The notes below the pieces were generated by a model. The model worked only from the letters and a program-made list of their open reading frames with translations, did no database searches and had not been told where the DNA came from. 64,000 nucleotides of DNA from Kuschelorhynchus macadamiae (lineage: Eukaryota; Arthropoda; Insecta; Coleoptera; Curculionidae). The stretch covers positions 310,001 through 374,000 of the forward strand of contig JAUTXW010004470.1 in NCBI GenBank assembly GCA_030620095.1, given 5' to 3'. Each line of letters starts with the position of its first letter. The first letter of the stretch is position 1. Shown in pieces: positions 11,170 to 21,343 of the stretch. A program made the position numbers and the translations under genes.

Positions 11170-13546
11170 TCAATTTTACTCTCTGATAATTATAAACAAT
11201 TAGATATTTTAACTTTTCAGTCGCCAAATGTAAAAACTGGACAAATAAAAGTTTTGTTAGATACTGGAGCGGATGTGAGCTTATTAAAACAATCTATTTT
11301 ACAAAGTAATGTCGATATAAAACAAAATTGCCTAGTAGCATTAAAAGGCATAGGTAAAGAGCCTGTTTATACCTTAGGTATTTGTTCAATTTCGATTAAT
11401 TTAAAAAATAACAAAACTTTACTTCATCCTTTTCATATTGTTCCTGATAGTATTCCTATAAAAAATGATGGTATTTTAGGGCGAGACTTTTTACAAAAAT
11501 ATAAGGCAAAAATAAATTACGATGAGGAAACCGTTTACTTTGAAGATAAATTATTTTAAAATTTTGCGATCTGAAACAGTAACAACAATTCCTCCTAGAT
11601 GTGATCATACTTCCTGCTAATGCTAACATTTCAGATACAGAAAGATTTTTCCAAAGAATTCATAATAACTAGCGATGCCAGTAATTATGCAGTAGGAGCG
11701 ATTCTTTCACAAGGTAAAGTTAATAGCGATCGACCAATTGCGTACGCCAGTAGAACTTTAAACAGGGATGAGCAAAATTATTCAACTACTGAAAAGGAAC
11801 TAACAGCAATAGTATGGGCTGTAAGACATTTTCGACCGTACATTTTTGGCACTAAATTTAAAATTGTAACCGATCATAAACCATTACTCTATGTATTTAA
11901 TATTAAAGATCCGGGTTCACGATTAACAAGATTTAGGCTTAAATTAGAAGAATATGATTTTGAAATCATTTATAAAGCAGGCAAAATAAACACAAATGCC
12001 GATGCACTTAGTAGAATAATTAGCACCGTTAATGGCAACTTAATTACGAATTATCAAGAATTTCAAAAATACCTACAAACCCATATTGTTATTAATTCAA
12101 AAATTATAGAAAAAATACAAGTCTCTTTAAAATATCAAATTCTAACCCCATCGCAATATTTCTACCAAAAAATTTAGACATTGAGCATTTAGGTGTTTTA
12201 AAAAATAACAAACAACTTAAGTATTTTTTAGAATCTTTTAATAATACTAGTCAACTAAATATAGCCTCAGTTTTTCATTATCATGATATTAATTGCAAAC
12301 TGTTTTTACTCGTAGACAATGTAAATATGTTTGATAATTTTAGTTACGAAAATATTTGGTCCGCATTAATAAGTCTACGAAGTTTGATCTATAATGATAA
12401 ATTAAAATTGTCCCTTATTAAATACCACTATAATCCTTCAATAAAATGGGAAGTCATAATGCCAATGATAAGGTATATTTTTAAAGATCTAGATGTTGAA
12501 ATAACAGTATATAATAACAGCTTAATAACTCCTTCAGATCCCTACAAAGAAACTTTATTACATGAATTTCACAACTGTCCCTTGGGGGGACATCAAGGGA
12601 TATCTCGGACGTATAAAAAAATGTCACAGTTATATACTTGGAAGGGCTTAAAAAAGATATCAAAAGATTTATTAAAAAATGCGAACTTTATCAAAAAAAT
12701 AAATTATCTCGTAAAACAAAAATGCCAATGACAATAACAACTACAGCTTCTAAACCTTTTGAAAAATGTTTGTTGGACATAGTTGGTCCATTACCAGAAA
12801 CCGAAAACGAACAGGACGACCTTACTAAATATATTATTAATGTTCCTATGAACAATCAAGAAGCTTCAACGGTTGCTCATCATTTTGTAAAAAACATAAT
12901 TTGTCTTTTTGGAATTCCTGAATCATTAGTAACCGACCAAGGTTCAAATTTTCTTAGCGAATTTTTTAAAGATACATGTAAACTCTTAAAAATAAAAAAG
13001 TTCCAAACGAGTAGTTACCATCCAGAATCGAACGGAGCATTAGAGCGATCTCATAAGGTTTTAGAAAAATATTTGAGAAATTTTATAAGAACATCCCAAA
13101 AAGACTGGGATACCTGGATACCTTTTGCAACTTTCACATATAACACTACGCCGCATACTGCAACACAATACTCTCCTTTTGAGCTTTTATTCGGTGTTGT
13201 TCCCAACTTACCTACATCAATTAATCAGCCTCCAAAAACACAATATACTTATGATGATTTTGTTAGTAACATAAAACAAAAATTGCAATATTCTCATCAA
13301 CTCGCCAGAGAAAACTTAATTAAAAGCAAAAATAAATCGAAAGAAAATTTTGATAAACATTCATTTTTAAGAAAATTTGAAGTAAGCGCTAAGCTTTTAT
13401 TATATGATGAATCCGTTCGAAGAGGTAAAAGTAAAAAGCTTTCTTCATTATGGGTTGGACCATATAAAATAATAAAAAAGAATTCTGATGTAAATTATAC
13501 AATTCAAAAAGAAAAAATAAACAAACTATTCATGCAAACAGGCTAA
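11170..13546 (+). pseudogene. pol: pol remnant: protease, RNase H, integrase; RT core missing
   Basis: The retropepsin domain (about 11240-11550) has LLDTGADVSLL and GILGRDFL. After a stop and frameshift (about 11557-11620) the sequence goes almost directly to RNase H at about 11640, so the reverse transcriptase palm with its YxDD motif is absent. RNase H (to about 12010) shows TSDAS, TEKEL, VTDHKPL and NADALSR, carrying the family's acidic residues. Integrase (about 12540-13546) shows a GGHQG histidine region and a DD35E triad: LLDIVGP, VTDQGSN and NGALERSH. A GPY motif (LWVGPYKI) follows near 13450. The zinc-binding pair reads KKCELYQK, so the second Cys is lost. A frame break lies near 12640-12730 and a small deletion follows the first Asp. 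Neither cDNA synthesis nor integration by its own product is plausible. Confidence 0.88.
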
Positions 13547-13584
13547 AATTCTTCTCTATTCATGCAAACAGGCTAAAATTCTTC
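13528..13584 (+). repeat. Short tandem duplication at the end of pol
   Basis: A block containing ATTCATGCAAACAGGCTAAA is repeated twice head to tail at the 3' end of the integrase frame, each copy ending in the same TAA-containing segment. It looks like a replication-slippage duplication between pol and env. Confidence 0.8.
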
Positions 13585-13594
13585 TTCTTAGGCT

Positions 13595-15251
13595 TTGACC
13601 TACTCCGAGTATAACGTCACATACTACGATTACAATCCTGGAATACATTTTGAAAATTTAGGAGAACTTCGGCTGTTTAATAATAAATGGAAATTAGTTA
13701 CTTATGTAGATTTAGACAATGTTAGCAATAAGTTGTTATCACTAAAAAATCATTACAAAAATACGGAAGAATTGTGTAATCATAATAACGCTCAATATCA
13801 CTTTTTCATATGCGAAGTTTTTTTTAAAATCATCAAAGTATACTTTTGAAAAAATAGAAAAAGAATTGCAAGTTTTGCATGAACTCGTGGGTCATAATAG
13901 TTTAAGTAGAAATAAAAGAGGATGGTTCAATATAATAGGAAAAGCAACAAAAGTTTTATTTGGAACTCTAGACGAAGATGACGCAAATTATTATAATGAG
14001 AAAATTTCAGAAATCATTAAAGACGATCGTTCAGTTTTAAATCTCTTAAAACAACAAACAAATATTGTACAATCTACTTTAATAAATTTTAATAATACAA
14101 TAGGCACCTTAGACTTTAATGAAAATATCTTAAAAAATAACGTTGGACGACTTAATAATGAATTAAATAAGGAACAAAAAGATGTCCAGTTTTTATCATT
14201 TAAGGCTAAATTACAAGAACACATAACCTTTCTAAATATGATGCTAAATCAGTTAGAATTAGAAGTTATACGAATTACAAATGCAATTTTAGTAGCAAAG
14301 AAAGGTGTATTACATCCTTCAATTTTAACACCCGTTAGGCTCGTTAATAAATTAAAAAAAAATTATGAATCCTTACCTCATGGAGTAGAATTTCCAATAA
14401 CACTAGATCCTAACAATGCAAATCTTCTTCTCAATGTAATAGAATTAAAAGTATATTTTGAAGGTAAACGTTTAATATACATAATAAATATTCCCTTAGT
14501 AGAATCAAATCTTTTTTATATTTATAAAATATCGCCATTTCCTAAACTATTAACTGAAAATGAATTCATTTTAATTAAACCATCTTCAAAATACGTGGCA
14601 ATAGACGAAAGCAAACAACAATTTATGACTTTTTCAGAAATCGAATATAATGCTTGTTTAAAAATTTAAAAAAATAAGACAATTTGTAAACAATAAAAAC
14701 CAGTATTTTTGGCACACTTAGAAAACAGTTGTGAAATCAAACTACTTCAGGTTACAAATAAAATACCAGACAACTGTGATAAACGAATTATACATTCGGA
14801 TAGGGCAATTTTTATCCAGTTACAAACCAGTAACACGTGGTTATTTGCAGTACCTCATCCAGAGAGCCTCACAATATCTTGTAATAATAAAAATAAACCC
14901 GAAAACATAATATTAAGAACTTGCGGCAGCGTAACACTAGGGAAACAATGTAAGGGTTTTAGTGCATCATCCATGCTTGTGCCTCATGATAATACTTTTT
15001 CATCAAAAGTGTTCAGTGAATTTATTCCACCATTTAATATTACAGACATTTGTTGCGAAGAAACAAGAAAGTATAATTTAAATTTAAGTGAGGTTTTACT
15101 AGACAAACATTATAAAATATTGTCTAAACATATACCAGAACTTAACGTTGCCAGTCATAAGTTGGAAGACATAGGCAAAATGGCCGAGGATATTTTTAAG
15201 TACAATAACACTAAGGAAGTTTGTTTAGACCTTGTCCACCCAAGATGTTAG
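13595..15251 (+). pseudogene. env: env (Baculo_F-type fusion glycoprotein), broken
   Basis: Three successive open segments (13595-13849, 13866-14669 and 14709-15251) form a disrupted envelope gene. A furin-type site RNKRG near 13910 is followed by a hydrophobic Gly-rich stretch and FGTLDEDDA, the arrangement seen in errantivirus Env and baculovirus F proteins. A long heptad-like helical region follows, then a Cys-containing C-terminal half. Frame breaks occur near 13845 and 14669-14709. The last segment ends abruptly at the 3' LTR boundary with no C-terminal membrane anchor visible. It is a dead gene; the family identification is firm and function is not implied. Confidence 0.8.
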
Positions 15252-15752
15252 ACAGATTTTATTCTGAGTATCATAAAATTTAGTATACTTTTAGATCTTG
15301 TATAAACAGTGAAATAGAATTATTTAAAAATACCATAATTTACACATAATAAAACCTTGGTTTCAAGAAATGTTTTGGCAATCATAAATAAATAAACTAG
15401 GCTATTAGACCATTTGGGAATTATGTTGTTTTGTCGAAATTACAGAGTAACGGAGCCGACAAAGGGCCCCTCTTAGATTTAACCATTATACCTAAGTTAG
15501 TTTATGAATTGCAAAGAAGTGGACGAACAGAATTCTACGGGTTTCTGCCCAGTACAGACACTTCTTTGCTCTTCCCCTATTTACTTAGTTTTTGTTATAT
15601 TGTTGTATTGAAGTTTTCAATATAAGTGTTATTCTTTTTTAAATTAAAGTCGTGTTTTAATAACAAAGAATCCCAGTGTCTTAACAGTACTATTACCCTC
15701 AGTCAGTACAATTGGCGGCAATCGGCGAGATTAGAAATATTAAACCATTACA
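15245..15752 (+). repeat. 3' LTR
   Basis: From 15342 it matches the 5' LTR. The proposed start (TGTTAGAC at 15245) is chosen for its TG and because it gives a length close to the 5' LTR once the 31-nt indel is allowed for. The first 97 bp are not clearly homologous to the 5' copy, and no purine-rich tract precedes it. The alternative is that the true U3 start and polypurine tract were deleted together with the end of env. Confidence 0.65.
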
Positions 15753-15890
15753 CCTAGATGCGAAAACCATGTTTTCCCAATTCCGTCGGACTGTCGAACT
15801 GTATGTCTGTCGGTCTGTGTTCGCAGCATAGCAGAAAAACAACTTACACGATTGACTTCAAATTTTGTTCGATGGGGCTTAGATGATTTC
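15753..15890 (-). repeat. YY1/PHO-like repeat, right piece of the interrupted copy
   Basis: It continues the copy broken at 8792: CCTAGATGCGAAAACC, then the reverse complement of the CAGACAGACCGACGGAATT block, then the TTTGAAGTCAATCG-like block in reverse. Confidence 0.75.
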
Positions 15891-15894
15891 CCAT

Positions 15895-16800
15895 AATTAA
15901 ACCTTCTGCACTAGTATAAAGTTTATTATTAAATTCGAAGTAGTTTTGTTCTAAACATTCGGTAAGTAAGTACAATATTTTTTTTAACACAACTGATTTT
16001 TTTTGTTTAAAAGATTTTCAACTACTAGTTCGATGGTATATTTAGCAGAAATACTAGAAATTATATCGGTTACGTTAAACGAGCTTAATTTCGCATTATT
16101 TGGCAAATGAATATTTTTAATTTTATTAACTAAATCTAACGAATTTTTAATTTCATTTTTTGATGAAACCTCTGTATATGTTTGAATAATGTTTATAAGT
16201 TTTTTAGATATTTTATAGGATGCCGATGAAAACAAAAACACTACTGGTCTGATAGGAAATTCCAAAATGTATTAATTAAAGAATATAATTTTGGTAGTTG
16301 TGGGTTTATAATTGTATACTTACTAAAATCTCTATTATCAAACAAACTCCTACAATTTTTACTACAAGTGTTATAATTTTCTGTTGAAAAAGATCTGTAA
16401 TATTATATTTTAAAATATGATATTTGTCTGGGTTAAGAAAATCTAAGCTTTTGTTAATATAATCTACCCTATCAATAGCTATTACAGTATTTTTAATTTG
16501 TTTATGCATTGAATTTTTGAATTTGACTTAGAATCTTTAGGAAATTATTTTTTAGTAAGTGTTGAATTTTCAAGTTTGAGAGATATATTTGAAGGAACAT
16601 CTTTAAGGGCTAGTTCAGTTTCAGCTCTTACTAGTTTTTTGTTAAAGTTTGTTTACGAATATCGTATTTAAACATTTTTTTAATCATTTTATTTTGATAT
16701 CTGAAAATCTAGCAAACATTTTTGTGGTCAGAAATTTGTTTTGATCTTGGTTTCATGTTTTTATTATGTAATGCAATTTAAATAAAAGTTCAGTGTGAAT
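15895..16800 (-). pseudogene. Penelope-like element fragment, reverse transcriptase N-terminal half
   Basis: The minus strand parallels the Penelope copy at 28.8-29.6 kb (shared blocks around GAACTTTTATT, GAAACCAAG and CTTTATA). It retains the part deleted there: PIRPVV...SLDLVNKIKNIHLP and then LSSFNVTDIISSIS, the position of RT motif A. The usual catalytic Asp of that motif is Asn here. Several stops and frameshifts occur (frames 16306-16509 and 15984-16265). The left end joins the YY1-like repeat and the right end joins the inverted-repeat element at 16811. Confidence 0.72.
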
Positions 16801-16810
16801 TAGTTTTAGG

Positions 16811-18990
16811 TAGAAAGGAGGCCGGCTGTATCTCGGAAACCGTTTATCCCACGATGTTGGAAAAAAATTTCTTAAAGTAAAAGTGGCCAAGAAAAAACGC
16901 TGGAAATTGTTTTTAAATTTCCAAGTCGGCCGCTAGAGGGCGTAATACGCGTAATCAATTGGAAGAGGCAGATTTTCTTAGAAATTCACCTAGTGAAGGT
17001 ATATCAAAATTGACTTTATATTAATCTCTGATAAATTACGAACATTTTTATAAAGAGTTTTTTTCTCTAACTGTTCAAATAAAGAGTGGGGGCAAGGGCA
17101 AATGTTTGTTTTTTAAAACGGACATAACTTAAATAATAATTAACGGATCTTGATGATTTTGGTCTTGTTGAAAAGGGCATTTATTAGGCTTTCACAGGAC
17201 GTATGAATTATATTATTTTAAGTTTCGTTCCGATCGCCAGATGGCCCTTTCTGGCAATTTTTTAAATTTAACCTGTTTTCTTAAAAATTTCAAATGGATT
17301 GATATATTTATTATAGGCCAGTGTTACGGAGCACTAAAAAATCAAGAAAATGGCACAACAAGCAAGTTGATATCTTTTTTTTTTAACGGAGATATTTAGA
17401 AAATCGTAATTTTTTAGTTTAATTTCGGAGTAGGATGTTAAAAGTCGCATTAAATAAGTGTAGATTAACAAAAAATGTGACATTTAATTTTTTCATTTTG
17501 CCATTAGATAACTAACGGAGGAACCAGAATAGCTATTTGCAAAAAACTAACAAATGAAAATATAATACTAGTTTTTCTGAGAAATAATATGAAGCGGCAA
17601 GGTTATAAAACAAACAAACGTCTAGGAACTGTCTGACATTGACAGATAAATGAGCCGGACAGCCTTCATGTTGATAAATCATGCTCTGTCTCCTCTGTAT
17701 ATTAATGCCTTCCAGTAAATTATCCCATTTAAAGTTTATCGAAAATTATTGGACCTAAAATTCTACCACCTATTATGCCACACCAAACATTGATGCTCCA
17801 GCGGCCTTGAATTGCACAGTTCCATGCGTTACACCTAAATCTCTAGATGTAGCTCTAATACTGACATGTGGGTTAATTACAATATTCTCCAGCACATTTA
17901 TAATGTTTGCTTCTGTACGGCCTCTTCTTTGCCTTGGATGGAGGTGGCGATGAAAACTACCAGTAGCACGAAGACGTCTTGCTAATCGCGTAAAAACCCT
18001 TTGCTCATATCTACGTTTACCGGGGTATCTCGTAACATATATTCTTGCTGCAATAATTGAATGCATTTTGAAAGCATTCAAAGTAAACTACAAGCATATC
18101 ATAACCTTCTTCATTAGAAATAGGCATTTTGCTTTCGTAATACACACTTACTACAAACACTAAACTTAATAATAATTTGACAACCCATTTTGTGATCGTG
18201 TTTTATTTTGACGCTCGCACTTAATTTTTGCCAAAGCCTACTACTCTTTTAGCACGTCGCATAATTGAATAGTAACGCATTTGAGATACATTCTTTATGA
18301 AAGGGGTTTGTTAATTAAAGCAAATACGTTAAAAATGAATTAAAGAAGTTGAAGAATATTTAAAGTATTTGTAGTATAAGCATAAGATTAGTGTTAAAAA
18401 TTGATAATTAGATACCACGTAAAAATTCTTTTAGAAATGCTTGAGTTTCTTATAAGAGTGTCAAGTAATATTTTCTTTTGCTTATATCTCTGTAAATAAA
18501 AAAGATATCAACTTGCAGTTTGCGCTATCTTTTTGCTTTTTTCGAAAAGAAATTGCCAGAAAGGGCCATCTGGCGATCGGAACGAAATTTACAATAATAT
18601 AATTCATTCGTCATTTGAAAGCCTAATAAATGCCCTTTTCAACAAGTCCAAAGTCATCAAGATCCGTTAGTTATTACTTAAGTTATGTCCGTTTTAAAAA
18701 TCAAACATTTACCTTTTCTCCCACCCTTTATTTGAACAGCTAGAGAAAAAACCCTTAATAAAAATTATTCGTAATTTAGCAGAGATCAATATAAAGTCAA
18801 TTTTGATATACCTTCACTGGGTAAATTTCTGAGAAAATCTGCCTTTTCTAATTGACTACGCATGTTACGCCCTCTAGCGGCCGACTTAGAAATTTAAAAA
18901 TAATTTCCATCGTTTTATCTTGACCGCTTTTACTACAAGTTTTTCAACATCGTGGGATAAACGGTTTCCGAGATACAGCTCCTTTCTTAG
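16811..18990 (-). mobile_element. Tc1/mariner-like element with arms of about 0.5 kb
   Basis: Long inverted arms run from 16811 to about 17410 and from about 18470 to 18990. They share ...CTGTATCTCGGAAACCG, GGGATAAACGG, GCGGCCGACTT, the GGCCATCTGGCGATCGGAACG block and GCAAGTTGATATCTTTTTT. The left arm has about 60 bp more between the last two blocks. The interior holds a rearranged minus-strand transposase. The right terminus continues as CAACTAAG...GTACACCCGGTATA; the left terminus is less clear. It is non-autonomous because the transposase is deleted. Confidence 0.82.
17640..18127 (-). pseudogene. Tc1/mariner-type transposase fragment (HTH joined to DDE by deletion)
   Basis: An ATG at 18127 opens MPISNEEGYDML, then a frameshift near 18080 leads into an insect HTH (DUF4817-like) region: ARIYVTRYPGKRRYEQRVF, then RRGRTEANIINVLENIV and a second helix-turn-helix ending SRDLGVTHGTV. 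Where the linker and first catalytic Asp should follow, the sequence jumps to SMFGVA (the NVWxGI block of the DDE domain). A further break leads to MIYQHEGCPAHLS, equivalent to the Q-D-G-A-P-P-H motif with Asp replaced by Glu. The protein would have bound the arms and cut DNA; this copy cannot. Confidence 0.75.
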
Positions 18991-19640
18991 TTGTACACCC
19001 GGTATATACCTAGTCAGAGCCGCGCCGCACCGTCCATATGTGCAAAGTCGTGGAACGCACAACGGCGCCAGGTACTTTTATTTTAAATATGAATTAAATA
19101 TTTTCAACAAATAATACAATATAATTCATGTATGTAAGAACTTAAAATGATTTTCTTGCATGGATATGTACCACCATGGGGTATTTATACGCTGGGCGAT
19201 CGACAGTTTCTTTCATTCGTTTAGAAATATAATTTCGTTAATAATAAGTTAATAATCTCTGTGAGTTGTGCAGCCCTATTGAAAATATAGATATCATTTT
19301 TGGTGCCTAAATAAAAATTATTGAGGTAACACTTTTTAAGTGCATGTTTAGTCCAATTTCATTTTAAATTAATTTATAGAGTCATAATAACCTAAAAAAG
19401 AGACATCTTACATATGAAATATATAAAAAGAATTATTTTTTGCGCACGGCTAGCAAGTGAACAGCACGATTTCTGTTTGCGGGAAATATTTGTGATTTTA
19501 CAGTCTTTATAAACCCTACATGTTGTTAAATATAGTGTAATTTCCACTTATTGGAAGTAAAAACATAGTGCATATTATATTTTCACAAGAGAAGTTATAG
19601 TCAGTGAGAACATAGGTGTTACCGCTTAAGGGCGAATTCC
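18991..19640. other. Spacer / presumed LINE 5' region
   Basis: The first 100 bp are GC-richer (AGAGCCGCGCCGCACCG near 19016), followed by A/T-rich DNA leading into the LINE ORF1 remains. It may contain the LINE 5' UTR, but no boundary or target duplication was found. Confidence 0.35.
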
Positions 19641-20265
19641 AGTCAGTGAGCCACCATTAGGGGTTTGACATCGAAGGACATCTATACAAAGTTATTTCAG
19701 GACGAAGCCAAAACTATAATCACTGAAGAGCATTTAAAGGTAATATCTGAAAAAATTCTGCCTTCCCTGTCGGCAAATTGCCATCACCGATCTGACTAAG
19801 CAGTGTGACACTCTTATGCAATGGAAATGTACCCTAGAAAGGCAAATGGAGTCATCCGAACAATTCTCCCGTAGCTTAAATCTACTTATATTTGGCATTA
19901 AAACTACAAAGGACGAAGATTTGCAAAAAATTATTCTCGATTTATTAAAAATACGCTAAAAATAAATTCCATCACCCAGGCTGTTATAAAAAAATGCCAT
20001 AGGATTGCTCCCAAAACAATAAATATCGAGAACCCTAGGCCGCCTGCAGTACTGGTGCGTTTTTCTAGAGGCAGCGTTCGTGACCTTGTCCTAAAACATA
20101 GAAATAAATTAGAATCAACCTGGATTCAAATCCAAGAGGATCTGACCAAATATCGACTACAATTATTAAGTGTGGTGTTCTAAGGTTGTCATTTTAATAA
20201 AGGTGGGTGATACGGCGCACCGCGTCTTATCGGAACAGGATTTGCAAAAATTGTCTGTCGTCTGA
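19641..20265 (+). pseudogene. LINE ORF1 remnant (RNA-binding chaperone), CR1/Jockey-like
   Basis: Three frames together carry an ORF1p pattern. There is an acidic/basic N-terminal helix (TSKDIYTKLFQDEAKTIITE), then LERQMESSEQFSRSLNLLIFG with KDEDLQKIILDLLKI, then the conserved RPPAVLVRFSRGSVRD and STWIQIQEDLTKYR blocks. The C-terminus is near 20265 (LSEQDLQKLSVV, then stop). In CR1/Jockey elements this protein coats the element RNA. Stops and shifts near 19790, 19955 and 20185 make it non-functional. The gap of about 1 kb to the ORF2 remains is longer than usual, so an insertion or a lost ORF2 start is likely. Confidence 0.65.
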
Positions 20266-21340
20266 GTGAGTGTTTATTTTTAAAAATAAAGTGCCTGTGC
20301 ACAGTAGAGGTATGTAAGTACTTTTGATCTCCGATTTCTGATTTCTAGCATATAAATTTACAATTATTATTGTCGAGTGATGCAAGAAATGTTTATATTA
20401 TGTACATAACCAGCGCATAATGCTCGGGGAAGCTCATCTGCATTTTCCTTTATTTCCAATTTGGTTTAAGGGAATACTATTTCCAATGTTATAATTAAAA
20501 TAAATTTAAGGTCAATTCATGTACCGTGAGTTGTGGTATGTTTCCCATTTTTTTTCTATGGAATGAATTATGGATACATACCGTAATGGGTACACTTTGA
20601 TACTAGAGTCAGTAGTTTCTCTAAGAAAAAACTAGGTTTAAATTTTATAGAAACTCAACTTGACTTTTGAATTAGGACCCTTCGTTTAGTAATTAGTAGG
20701 TTGGAGAGTAAAAGAGGATGAAATCGATTTCTAAAAATCTTAGTTTTTTGATTTACGTGAATTTCGCCCGGCTTGAAGATGGTACTATAATTGTTTTTAG
20801 TAACTTATTCAAATCACGGTAATATCAATTGATAATAAAAATATCAAATATGGTTAATAATTTAAATATTTATAGGTTAATAATTATTAAATTTTATTAT
20901 GTTTCTCGATTTGCTTTTTTGTTTGAAGTACCCAAACATTGGATTTGTACACATAGGTACTAGTATTAATCTTGGTCGGAAAAATTTAGATTTAAGCTTT
21001 ATAAGAAGTGTAATTATTTATTTATTTTCATAGAATAGGCAATTGGCCAACAAATAAATAATCGGCATCTAGGCACCTTCTCAGTATTATATTTTTGATA
21101 TTTGTAAATTCCGCATTTAGATTAAAAATAGTGCTAGACATATAAAAGTAAATGGGTTAATAAATATATGAAGACAAGCAGGCAGATTGATGACTTGTTT
21201 TTTGTGTTAATTCTCGTTAAGAAAGAAACCTTCTTATTTTACTTACCTGTTCTTTCTATATATTTCTTATCTATTATTTTACTTTCCTTTCTTTCCTTCT
21301 TTTCTAAATTTTATTAAAATCCTTTTTTTAACTTTCCGAT
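20266..21340. other. AT-rich spacer between LINE ORF1 and ORF2 remains
   Basis: About 1.1 kb without coding signal or recognisable inverted or direct repeats. It may be an insertion into the LINE or a different decayed sequence bringing two LINE fragments together. Confidence 0.35.
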
Positions 21341-21343
21341 GGA

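Larger units (their letters stand above)
8793..15752 (+). mobile_element. Ty3/gypsy errantivirus-like endogenous element, decayed
   Basis: About 7 kb insertion with LTRs, gag, pol remnants and env in order. It starts TG and ends CA and is flanked by a 4-bp duplication CCTA (8789-8792 and 15753-15756). The flanks join into one continuous copy of the YY1-like repeat, which independently fixes the boundaries. The reverse transcriptase core is missing and all genes carry frameshifts or stops, so it cannot be autonomous. The part of the two LTRs that can be aligned is almost identical apart from one indel, which argues for a fairly recent insertion despite the broken frames. Confidence 0.88.
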
